From Chloroflexota bacterium (GTDB taxonomy: Bacteria > Chloroflexota > UBA4733), in contig JANWJO010000176.1 in NCBI GenBank assembly GCA_025449435.1, positions 1 to 5,945 on the forward strand: a DNA stretch of 5,945 bases. Direction: 5' to 3'. The notes beneath the pieces were generated by a model. That model had not been told where the DNA came from, did no database searches, and saw only the letters and a program-made list of their open reading frames with translations. Both the position numbers and the translations under genes were made by a program. The first letter of the stretch is position 1. Each line of letters starts with the position of its first letter. This document shows positions 1 to 5,499 of this stretch, one piece after another.

Positions 1-47
1 CCGGCGAAGGTCAGATGGGCGATCTGCCCGCCTTCTGTCCAGTTCAT
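1..47 (-). CDS. Start of next gene in the operon (15 codons, cut by window edge)
   Basis: ATG 47-45 overlaps the stop of the 122-aa gene as ATGA, continuing the junction style of the whole cluster. The frame is open to the left edge and reads MNWTEGGQIAHLTFA. This is too short to identify. There is no clear ribosome binding site, so translation is probably coupled to the upstream gene. Confidence 0.6.
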   Translation of the reverse strand, partial: MNWTEGGQIAHLTFA

Positions 48-412
48 GGCACGAGCGGCTTATAGAAGGTGTACATGTGGTGCCTCCAACCAGTTGAGGC
101 GGCTACGCGTCCCCAGCCACGGCGCCCAGTAGCCACGGCCATTGTGCAACCCTGCCCTATTGCCCATTCGTTGATCTCAGACTCTAAGCCCAGGCAGGCA
201 CGTTTTTCGCCAAAGATCAGCCAATACCGCACGGCACTGAACCGCGGGAAACGATCGATCTCAGTGACAATGCACCCATCCCCCTTACCGTCACGCGGCC
301 AGAACTGCGCTTTGCCCTCTTTGACCAGCCGCACGATGTCATCGACGCCATGCGTGTTGCCGCCATACGTCAGTGCCCGTTCCAGCCGTACCAGCTTTTC
401 CTCGCCCGTCAC
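44..412 (-). CDS. Phage protein, possibly GNAT-like (122 aa)
   Basis: The start is GTG 412, overlapping the previous stop by four bases (GTGA). The TGA 46-44 overlaps the next ATG (ATGA). The frame has no ATG near its 5' end, and only a too-close AGGA precedes it, so coupling is likely. The pattern is a helical start (LVRLERALTY), HGVDDIVRLVKEGKAQFWP (21-39) and IVTEI (48-52). A strand pair, YWLIFGEKRACLGLES, precedes EWAIGQGCTMAVATGRRGWGRV (82-103) and a final strand with a TFYKPL end. I recall this as a recurring phage family. Its order of elements (helix, TEI strand, 'eWA...GC', 'GRRGW.rv...GW', terminal strand) resembles a GNAT acetyltransferase fold. The usual Gly-rich acetyl-CoA loop (Q/R-x2-G-x-G/A) is not evident, so catalysis is doubtful. 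A virion-assembly role like that of GNAT-like T7 gp13 is one possibility. Confidence 0.78.
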   Translation of the reverse strand: MTGEEKLVRLERALTYGGNTHGVDDIVRLVKEGKAQFWPRDGKGDGCIVTEIDRFPRFSAVRYWLIFGEKRACLGLESEINEWAIGQGCTMAVATGRRGWGRVAASTGWRHHMYTFYKPLVP

Positions 413-633
413 GTCCTGGGAACCACGCTGGTGTGCAGCGCGCCAGCATCATCGATCTCGATGCGCCACGTGGTCCCGTTCGGCGAGATGAGCGCCAGGA
501 AGTGCTGCGCGGTGCCCTGCACGCCTTGATCCGCCTTGCGATTGAGTGCCGACACGATATCCGACAGCCGCTGGTCGATATCGCCACTGGTCGGCGCGGT
601 GAACGGTGCGGGTGGATGGTACGGGCGTGCCAT
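409..633 (-). CDS. Small phage protein, helix plus beta hairpin (74 aa)
   Basis: I choose ATG 633, which shares one base with the preceding stop (TGATG) and has GGGAG eight bases upstream. An in-frame GTG at 642 would add three residues but lose that site. The N-terminus is Pro-rich (ARPYHPPAPFTAPTSG). A likely amphipathic helix or short coiled coil follows (DIDQRLSDIVSALNRKADQ, 18-36). The end is a beta-type module, FLALISPNGTTWRIEIDDAG then ALHTSVVP. The 'SPNGTTWRI..DDAGAL' pattern recurs in small phage proteins near tail genes, where a strand pair ends in a short Thr/Val tail. A trimeric coiled coil capped by a beta hairpin would suit a connector or minor tail protein, but this is a guess from pattern. 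The stop TGA 411-409 overlaps the next start (GTGA). Confidence 0.75.
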   Translation of the reverse strand: MARPYHPPAPFTAPTSGDIDQRLSDIVSALNRKADQGVQGTAQHFLALISPNGTTWRIEIDDAGALHTSVVPRT

Positions 634-803
634 CAACCCCACTCCCAGACAAGGCCAGCAAGATATATTCGCAGGCCATAGGGGTTGCGATAGACGGATA
701 ACGTGAAGCCGCGTCCGCCCTCATTGAATGAGAACGCTACGGGGCGCGTCCGTGTGAAGTGGAACCACCCGGGACTGAATGGAGGCCCAAGCTTTGGGGT
801 CAT
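633..803 (-). CDS. Unknown 56-aa phage protein
   Basis: The start ATG 803-801 overlaps the stop of the 512-aa gene (ATGA), and the TGA 635-633 shares one base with the next start (TGATG). Without this gene a 166-base hole would remain in an otherwise gapless operon. The product begins with a Pro/Gly-rich segment (TPKLGPPFSPGWFHF). It continues as alternating hydrophobic, strand-like sequence (VAFSFNEGG, FTLSVYRN, GLRIYLAGLVWEWG) with many Phe, Tyr and Trp. It has no Cys pair or signal peptide, and the last 14 residues are hydrophobic but too short and mixed to call a membrane helix. There is no consensus ribosome binding site, only a weak GGGCGGG, so translation is probably coupled to the 512-aa gene. 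I do not recognise a family. A small beta-rich virion protein is plausible but not shown. Confidence 0.65.
   Translation of the reverse strand: MTPKLGPPFSPGWFHFTRTRPVAFSFNEGGRGFTLSVYRNPYGLRIYLAGLVWEWG
642..646 (-). promoter_or_regulatory. Ribosome binding site of the 74-aa gene
   Basis: The minus strand reads GGGAG eight bases before ATG 633. It favours ATG 633 over an in-frame GTG at 642, which would overlap this site. Confidence 0.55.
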
Positions 804-2338
804 CGACGCCCGCCCGGTCGCATCTCAAGGCGCGGCCGCCCGACAGCGAACGGGCCATCGGCGGTGGCTTCCATGCGCATGCGCATGCTGCGTCCGCTGA
901 ACCGGACATCCATCAGACCGCCATGCACCTCGGAGAAGAGGCCGGTGTCCCACTCGTCGGCATTGGGCTCCTCGCGCACGAAGAATCGATATCCGAGCAT
1001 ATCGGGGTCGGCTGCTGCATCCATCACGAGTTGTTTGACGTGAACGCGCCGGTCACCCTCGCTCAGTACGATGGCGCCGGTCTCAGCGTAGACCTCACCT
1101 GCAGCCGCACGAGGCGCGCCGTCTTCTCCATAGCCGTATTCATGGAGAAAAAGGCTGCCACCAGAACCTAATGGCCCACCTAAGATCGGGTAGTCGAGTG
1201 TCCCGCTTGGATCGCCGCACGTCCTGCTGCGTACCCCGATTGTCCATGGCTTGTTCGGATCGGAGTAGTTCACTGCGATATAGCGATTGCACTCAAGGCT
1301 GCTCTCGTCTGGCCAATCCCACCAGAGCTCCGAGAACGAGGGGTTGGGACTGCCGAAGGACCGCCCGACCATCTGACGGTTGATGAGCGAGAAGAACCAG
1401 TCCTGCACGTCGCACTTCATCGCCTGCACGTTGCCATTGTAGGCCCAGAACGTCTGCAGGCCAGGCCACGCGAGGAAGCTGCCAACACCGATCACCGCGC
1501 GATGCGAGAGCGGCCCGCAGCCCGAGGCGATACCAACAATGCCATACGCATATGGCGCGCCGACGTATTGCATCTTGTGGACGTCGTTAGCGGTGAATCT
1601 GAGGATGCCATCTGACACCTTGGTCGCGGTCATCACGTAACTCTGCGTCTGCAGCAGCTTGCTGCCGGCGAGGTTAGTAACATCGGGTATCCAGACGGCA
1701 GGATTTTCCTGATCGCTCCAGGCGATGTTGCGCGGATCACCACCCGCCCCGAGCAGCACGACATGGCGCTGATCGGACACGATCACGCCGCGATTGTTGA
1801 CCGGTGCGCCGGCCACGATTGCCGGCAGCGTGGCGGGCGTGGTCGGTGTCCAGCGGTATAAGTGCCCGTCCTGCGTCGGGACGATCAGTAAGTCTTCGCC
1901 GAACGTGTCCATGGACCACTTGTCGCCCATGGTAGCGGCGATGTCCTGCGGGCCGATGTCGCTGGGCATGCGGGTCACGCCGTAGTCGTCCATGCCATAG
2001 TCGCCAAGGCCATAGCCCACCAACGCGCCTGGCGGATCGAGGCCAGCAATGCCTGTGGGCGTGATGTCATGCAGCGCCTGCGTGTCGAAGCGATATGCCC
2101 ACAGCTTGGTGTCAGTGCCGAACGCGGCCCAGCGGACGTGCGTGTTATCGTGCCAGGTCAGCAGATCGCGCGGCAAGTCGGCCACGGCGGTGCCAGGCTG
2201 CGCGACATTGCCGCCGATGGGCTGCAGCTGGCCGCCGCGAAAGCGGATGTTGTTTCCGTCGAACCATCGGCCCGAGGACGCCTCCGGTGTGGCGGCTCGG
2301 ACGATGCCTGGCGGCGGTGCCTGGGCGACGCGTGGCAT
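800..2338 (-). CDS. Large phage tail/hub structural protein, possible P22 gp10-type role (512 aa)
   Basis: ATG 2338 follows the fibre gene stop by one base (TGACATG), and the stop overlaps the next ATG (ATGA). The N-terminus has GIVRAATPEASSGRWFDGNN and IRFRGGQLQPIGG (residues 11-43), a signature I recall from large phage structural proteins often left as hypothetical. The middle shows repeated short strands with aromatic turns: LLIVPTQDGHLYRW at 150-163, RHVVLLGAGGDPRNIAWSD at 191-209, GSFLAWPGLQTFWAYNGN at 286-303. This suggests a beta-propeller. The C-terminus (about 432-512) looks like a beta-sandwich ending SGRSMRMRME and VGRPRLEMRPGGRR. Size, order of parts and location near fibres resemble the packaged-DNA-stabilisation hub gp10 of phage P22, but I cannot confirm homology from sequence alone. 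No enzyme motif is visible. That it is a phage structural protein is likely; the specific hub role is inference. Confidence 0.8.
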   Translation of the reverse strand: MPRVAQAPPPGIVRAATPEASSGRWFDGNNIRFRGGQLQPIGGNVAQPGTAVADLPRDLLTWHDNTHVRWAAFGTDTKLWAYRFDTQALHDITPTGIAGLDPPGALVGYGLGDYGMDDYGVTRMPSDIGPQDIAATMGDKWSMDTFGEDLLIVPTQDGHLYRWTPTTPATLPAIVAGAPVNNRGVIVSDQRHVVLLGAGGDPRNIAWSDQENPAVWIPDVTNLAGSKLLQTQSYVMTATKVSDGILRFTANDVHKMQYVGAPYAYGIVGIASGCGPLSHRAVIGVGSFLAWPGLQTFWAYNGNVQAMKCDVQDWFFSLINRQMVGRSFGSPNPSFSELWWDWPDESSLECNRYIAVNYSDPNKPWTIGVRSRTCGDPSGTLDYPILGGPLGSGGSLFLHEYGYGEDGAPRAAAGEVYAETGAIVLSEGDRRVHVKQLVMDAAADPDMLGYRFFVREEPNADEWDTGLFSEVHGGLMDVRFSGRSMRMRMEATADGPFAVGRPRLEMRPGGRR

Positions 2339-2339
2339 G

Positions 2340-3320
2340 TCAGTGGCTGCCTCGCAGCGGCGCTGAGAGCCTGCGCATGGGCGCTGCTGCGGCTGTCAGC
2401 ACGCGCGTCGTGGCCTGCTGGCCGGCGTAGATGATTTTGGTCACGCAGAGGACGGGTGACAGGGTTTCAAACAATGCCCCGCCGCCGCCCAGCCAGACGT
2501 TGTGGGCGTGGTTGCCGTCGTTGTAGATCCCCAGCACGAGATTGCCGCTGCCATAGATGTTGTGTTGATGGCCTGGATCTTGGTTGATGACATGCGTGTG
2601 ATCGGCACTTTGGCCGGCGGTGTTGAAGCTATGCGCGTGTGCGCCGGCTGGATCTGTCTCCACGCCGCCGTTTGTGGCGACGCTGCCGATAGCGAAAGCG
2701 CCGCCGCCTGTCGTTGCCCACGCGTTAACATGGTGGGTATGGGTGCCTTGCGTGTCGGTGGTGCCGGCGTGCGAGTGGTTGTTGCTGGTGCCCCAGGTAA
2801 TGCCGCCATGCGAGTGGACGCCCTGGATGTCCATGCTGTGGGTATGATTGCCGCCTGGCGCTGTCCAAGAGCTGTGATTGTGCAGGCCTTGTGTGTCGGT
2901 TGCCATCGCGTAGTTCGGCAGGTGCGCCTGTTGGATTTTATTGTAGACCAGCCCCGCCGTCTGGGAGAAGGAGAACCCCCACGAATTGCCGAGCTGGTCG
3001 ATGACATTCCCTGGCCCAATCGATGAGCGGCCCATACAAGGTGGCAGGGCGAAATTCGTACTACCGTCGCCCGCTCCCCAGTACGTCGAGATCACGGCGA
3101 ACAATGCGGCGTAGGTTACACGGCTCACGAGGCGCCCATCACAGATCAGCCAGCCTGGCGGCGCAGTGGGGCCGGCGAAGTCGAGGATCGCGCCGATCGG
3201 CATCGCCATGGAGACGGATTGATCGAGCGTCGTGAAGTTGTCGTTGAGCAGCGCGCCCCACGTGTCGCGGTTGGCACCGACCGTGGGGAGATTGAGGTCG
3301 AGGTTTGGTGTGGTGACCAT
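2340..3320 (-). CDS. Tail-collar-domain fibre protein with HxH needle (326 aa)
   Basis: The start at ATG 3320 has GGAGG upstream and overlaps the previous stop. Residues 8-33 form a fibre N-terminal module (LDLNLPTVG, then WGALLNDNFTTLD). Residues 41-102 match the phage tail collar domain: PIGAILDFAG, PPGWLICDGR, YAALFAVI, then WGAGDGSTNFALPP and GRSSIG. Residues 142-273 hold nine His-x-His motifs at 147, 159, 169, 182, 194, 228, 241, 251 and 271. Such motifs in phage fibre tips (T4 gp37 is the structural example) come together from three chains to bind iron in an intertwined needle. The body ends with SPVLCVTKIIYAG, a typical end of collar-fibre proteins. It is followed by about 26 extra residues rich in Ala and Arg. 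The expected role is a trimeric short tail fibre contacting the host receptor. TGA 2342-2340 lies one base before the next ATG. Trimerisation and metal binding are inferred by analogy. Confidence 0.92.
   Translation of the reverse strand: MVTTPNLDLNLPTVGANRDTWGALLNDNFTTLDQSVSMAMPIGAILDFAGPTAPPGWLICDGRLVSRVTYAALFAVISTYWGAGDGSTNFALPPCMGRSSIGPGNVIDQLGNSWGFSFSQTAGLVYNKIQQAHLPNYAMATDTQGLHNHSSWTAPGGNHTHSMDIQGVHSHGGITWGTSNNHSHAGTTDTQGTHTHHVNAWATTGGGAFAIGSVATNGGVETDPAGAHAHSFNTAGQSADHTHVINQDPGHQHNIYGSGNLVLGIYNDGNHAHNVWLGGGGALFETLSPVLCVTKIIYAGQQATTRVLTAAAAPMRRLSAPLRGSH
2502..2897 (-). repeat. Protein-level repeat: nine His-x-His motifs with recurring D-x-Q-G-x-H-x-H units
   Basis: Residues 142-273 of the collar fibre protein. 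Three motifs share D-x-Q-G-x-H-x-H (DTQGLHNH at 142, DIQGVHSH at 164, DTQGTHTH at 189). The first two of these alternate with Asn-preceded motifs (GNHTH, NNHSH). The distal four (HAH, HTH, HQH, HAH) are more diverged. Spacings between successive motifs are 12, 10, 13, 12, 34, 13, 10 and 20 residues. The codons differ between units, so the repeat is at protein rather than DNA level. Confidence 0.85.
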
Positions 3321-3529
3321 CAGTTAGCCTCCGGTCGTTCCTCTGCGCCGTTGGCGCGTCGCTGCTGTAACTGCGCTCCGCGCGACAGCTGGTAGCCAAG
3401 TTGGTGGTCGATGCTGCCAATCAGCACGGCGACGCGGCGGTGCGGCTCCTCGGCGAGAATATCGAGCAGCATTCGCCAACTCATGTATGGCAGCGTGACG
3501 CTCAGCGGCTGGCCTGGCTGGTCGCTCAT
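3320..3529 (-). CDS. Small phage protein with short helical core (69 aa)
   Basis: The start at ATG 3529 overlaps the stop of the 106-aa gene by four bases (ATGA). The stop TGA 3322-3320 shares one base with the next ATG (TGATG). No independent ribosome binding site is evident, so coupling to the upstream gene is likely. A short polar start leads to a predicted strand (LSVTLPYMSW, 9-18) and a helix-turn-helix-like core (MLLDILAEEPHRRVAVLIGSI, about 20-40). The highly charged tail is rich in Arg, Gln and Glu. The core matches a pattern I recall in many tiny phage proteins near tail genes: a strand, then 'L..L...P...V..LI..I..Q'. Those are annotated only as hypothetical. A structural or assembly role is inferred from context. 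The ribosome binding site of the collar-fibre gene lies inside its last codons. Confidence 0.72.
   Translation of the reverse strand: MSDQPGQPLSVTLPYMSWRMLLDILAEEPHRRVAVLIGSIDHQLGYQLSRGAQLQQRRANGAEERPEAN
3328..3332 (-). promoter_or_regulatory. Ribosome binding site of the tail-collar fibre gene
   Basis: The minus strand reads GGAGG seven bases before ATG 3320. It is embedded in the final codons of the 69-aa gene and supports ATG 3320 as the start. Confidence 0.7.
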
Positions 3530-3846
3530 TTAACACCGGCCGGCGGATGCAGAGCGTCGTTCGTGGTGCCAGCTGCCGTATCGCCGTTGTCATCCGCCGT
3601 TGTCACGAACCAAGTTGCACCTGGATCGGTTGGCAGCTTGATAATCCAGCCGCCTATGCCGCGGGTGCGGTTGAAGCCCATACGTCGCACCCAGTCCCGG
3701 TATGTGCCGGTGGACGGCGGCGTATGTGGCCGCGCGGTGAACGGCAGCGGAAGCATCTGGTAGCCATAGATGCGAGACCCATCGGCGGCGCGCCACTGCG
3801 GGTTGCCGGTTGGGGTCGTGGTCATCTGGCCGGCGGTGGTTGCCAT
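3526..3846 (-). CDS. Unknown phage protein between the two fibre genes (106 aa)
   Basis: The ORF runs from ATG 3846 to TGA 3528-3526 with a strong AAGGAGA site. I do not recognise a family. The N-terminus is Thr/Ala/Gln-rich and probably flexible (ATTAGQMTTTPTGNPQ). A Tyr/Pro-rich stretch follows (IYGYQMLPLPFTARP, residues 26-40). A basic aromatic segment (YRDWVRRMGFNRTRG, about 49-63) then leads to a likely beta pair (GGWIIKLP, TWFVTTADDNGD) and a Pro/Gly tail ending in PPAGVK. No signal peptide, membrane helix, Cys pair or catalytic motif is visible. Lying directly downstream of one fibre gene and upstream of another, it could be a fibre chaperone, a connector or a minor virion protein; none of these is demonstrated. 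Its stop overlaps the next start (AATGA). Confidence 0.75.
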   Translation of the reverse strand: MATTAGQMTTTPTGNPQWRAADGSRIYGYQMLPLPFTARPHTPPSTGTYRDWVRRMGFNRTRGIGGWIIKLPTDPGATWFVTTADDNGDTAAGTTNDALHPPAGVK

Positions 3847-3851
3847 GAGTG

Positions 3852-3858
3852 TCTCCTT
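3852..3858 (-). promoter_or_regulatory. Ribosome binding site of the 106-aa gene
   Basis: The only real intergenic gap in the window (21 bases, 3847-3867) reads AAGGAGA on the minus strand, five bases before ATG 3846. The gap is too short for a promoter. This gene can therefore start translation independently of the fibre gene upstream. Confidence 0.75.
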
Positions 3859-3867
3859 TAAGCGGCA

Positions 3868-5283
3868 TTACGCTGCCCGTACCATCACCGCACTCCCATT
3901 GCGATACATGCCACCGACGATCACACCAGCGGATGCAGCGGCACCGTCGTTAGCAGCGTTGGTCGGCAATGTGGCGAATGTGATCTGGCCTGTTGCACTG
4001 AGACTAAGCACTGGAGTGCCATCCTTCACCAGCTGCAAACCACCACCAGCGACGCCAGTCAGCCAAGTGCCACGGTAGCCGTCGCCATCAACGACAATCT
4101 TCTGTCCTGCGCGCAGCTTGATCATCGCGCCACGATTGATACCGTCAGCTGAGTATGGCGAGGGCACCTCGTTGCCCGCGCTGTAATCCGACGCTGCTAC
4201 ATAGTATTTGCCATAATAGGCAAAGCCTACGCCCCATACCGCTATGCCACTGGGGCCGCCATACGCGTCATTCTGGTAATGGCCAAAGCTCCATTCGAAG
4301 CTCTTACCGCCGCTCGCCGGCATGGTGTTGAGCGACAGCACATTCTGAAACGCAAACCGCAATCCGGACCACGCGCCCACGGTCACGCCGGTCAATGTAG
4401 CCGTGGCATTCGTGTCCATTGTCACTGAGACGTTGGTCGCAATGGATGCGACACGACAGAGGATGTACAGATCACCGGTCTGCGACACAGCGAGCTGCTG
4501 ACCGACGGTGAACGGTGAGGTATCGGTGATGCCGGTGATGGTCGGGCTGCCGCTCGTGGTGTTGCCGTGCCGCGCGGCGGCGCTGAGCTTCCACATATCG
4601 TCAGGGCCGTTGCCGACAATGTCGGCCTCTAGCAGTGCATCGGCGCCACCGACCGCAGAGCCGACATTCATCGTGTTGATATTCTGCCACCAGTGGCTGA
4701 ACACATCGGGACCGCGCTTGCCGGATGGCATACCACCAGAGGGCGGGTTCTTCACGGTCTGGATGCAAAGGCCGCCATGCTGCGATGTACCATCACCACC
4801 AGGCTGTGGCGTGAGATCGGATGCCACGTTGTTGGTGTAGGTCACACCGTGGATGGCATATTGGTCGGTGCGCTGCTTGCCATTGATCTGCAAGGACGAG
4901 TAGATCGCGCCATAGGCGCCGGTTATGCCATCGTCGTGCGTGGACTCGGTGCTGACAACCAGCGTGTTGTAGGCCGGAGCGGTGTTGCTGGTACTAGACC
5001 CTGCACTCTGTATGCCTACCGCGCTAGTGGTGGCGCCATAGCCATAGCGGAAGAAGTTCGCGATGGCCGGTGATGTGCCGCCCGGCATGGTGAAGTTGGT
5101 CGTGCCGGTAACAGTGCCGCCGGCAGTCGGCAACCACGGGCCACCCGCGCCCACCACCAGCCCGTTCAGTGTCGTGTCAAGCGTGTCGGCGTTCCAGTTC
5201 AGGTGACCGCCCCAGACATCTGGATCGGCATTTGGCGTGGGTTTGTAAAGATTTAGGAATGGCGTGCGCGTGTAGTCGCTCAT
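3868..5283 (-). CDS. Tail-fibre-like protein (471 aa)
   Basis: I place the start at ATG 5283. It overlaps the previous stop as ATGA and has GGAG eight bases upstream. An in-frame ATG at 5337 would add 18 residues lying wholly inside the 72-aa gene, so it is unlikely. Residues 8-36 carry the motif I associate with tail-fibre N-termini: PFLNLYKPTPN, then WG-x2-LN-x-N-x2-TLD at 24-36. Residues 51-69 (LPTAGGTVTG, FTMPGG) resemble the linker that begins fibre shafts. Residues about 240-303 (NTTSGSPTITGI, FTVGQ, VTMDTNATATLTG) match the pattern of a small beta-sandwich repeat common in phage tail proteins. The rest is Gly/Ser/Thr/Asn-rich beta-type sequence with aromatic patches (FAYYGKYYVAASDYSAGNE at 354-372). 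The C-terminal VGGMYRNGSAVMVRA is a fibre-like end. I see no enzymatic triad, so it may bind rather than cleave a surface glycan. It probably trimerises and mediates host recognition. Confidence 0.85.
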   Translation of the reverse strand: MSDYTRTPFLNLYKPTPNADPDVWGGHLNWNADTLDTTLNGLVVGAGGPWLPTAGGTVTGTTNFTMPGGTSPAIANFFRYGYGATTSAVGIQSAGSSTSNTAPAYNTLVVSTESTHDDGITGAYGAIYSSLQINGKQRTDQYAIHGVTYTNNVASDLTPQPGGDGTSQHGGLCIQTVKNPPSGGMPSGKRGPDVFSHWWQNINTMNVGSAVGGADALLEADIVGNGPDDMWKLSAAARHGNTTSGSPTITGITDTSPFTVGQQLAVSQTGDLYILCRVASIATNVSVTMDTNATATLTGVTVGAWSGLRFAFQNVLSLNTMPASGGKSFEWSFGHYQNDAYGGPSGIAVWGVGFAYYGKYYVAASDYSAGNEVPSPYSADGINRGAMIKLRAGQKIVVDGDGYRGTWLTGVAGGGLQLVKDGTPVLSLSATGQITFATLPTNAANDGAAASAGVIVGGMYRNGSAVMVRAA

Positions 5284-5498
5284 GCGACCAACTCCAGTTC
5301 GTTGGGTGGACCTGTGGGCAGTGTGGTGAGCGTCCACTCGCCCGGCTCGCAGACGTGCGACGGTTGCTGCCAGGTGCGGATCATCTCGCCCTGCGCGCTG
5401 ATGGTGATGATGGCGAGGCCGCCGATCTCGCGCGTGCGGTATGTGCTGTAGGCGCTGGTGCCGTATGGGCCACGACCGTATGGGCGGGGTGGGGCCAT
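5280..5498 (-). CDS. Small phage protein with Pro/Tyr/Gly-rich N-terminus (72 aa)
   Basis: The ORF runs from ATG 5498 to TGA 5282-5280. Residues 4-20 are rich in Pro, Tyr, Gly and Arg, with a short internal duplication (RPYGRG / GPYGTS) followed by YSTYRTRE. Residues 26-60 look like a beta strand-turn region: GGLAIITISAQGEMIRTWQ, then a short loop, then EWTLTTL. Comparable tiny proteins with PYGxGPYG starts occur in phage structural clusters, but I cannot name a family. No signal peptide, membrane segment or catalytic motif is visible. There is no clear Shine-Dalgarno before its ATG, which sits one base after the previous stop (TGACATG), so translation probably depends on re-initiation from the 27-aa gene. 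Its own stop overlaps the start of the tail-fibre gene (ATGA). A virion or assembly role is inferred from position only. Confidence 0.72.
   Translation of the reverse strand: MAPPRPYGRGPYGTSAYSTYRTREIGGLAIITISAQGEMIRTWQQPSHVCEPGEWTLTTLPTGPPNELELVA
5292..5297 (-). promoter_or_regulatory. Ribosome binding site of the tail-fibre gene
   Basis: The minus strand reads CTGGAG, with its GGAG core eight bases before ATG 5283. It lies within the last codons of the 72-aa gene. Together with the ATGA overlap it fixes the start at 5283 rather than at the in-frame ATG 5337. Confidence 0.6.
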
Positions 5499-5499
5499 G

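Noticed and set aside
69..491. 140-codon plus-strand ORF
   Set aside because: It runs opposite two tightly coupled minus-strand genes; Ser/Arg/Pro-rich shadow sequence with no recognisable domain.
2441..3019. 192-codon minus-strand ORF in another frame of the collar fibre gene
   Set aside because: It lies wholly inside the fibre gene, is rich in Thr, Ala, Pro and Arg as expected of an out-of-frame reading, and has no domain pattern or separate start signal.
2502..3026. 174-codon plus-strand ORF opposite the His-x-His region
   Set aside because: It is antisense to a well-supported collar fibre gene. Its Val/Met/Ala-rich composition is what antisense His (CAC/CAT gives GTG/ATG) and Gly/Ala codons produce. 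No ribosome binding site or family pattern.
3847..3867. Possible promoter or terminator in the only intergenic gap
   Set aside because: The 21 bases are occupied by the AAGGAGA ribosome binding site, with no hairpin plus T-run and no room for -35/-10 elements.
5284..5337. Upstream in-frame ATG adding 18 residues to the 471-aa fibre protein
   Set aside because: The extension lies wholly inside the 72-aa gene and has no Shine-Dalgarno. ATG 5283 has both GGAG and an ATGA overlap.
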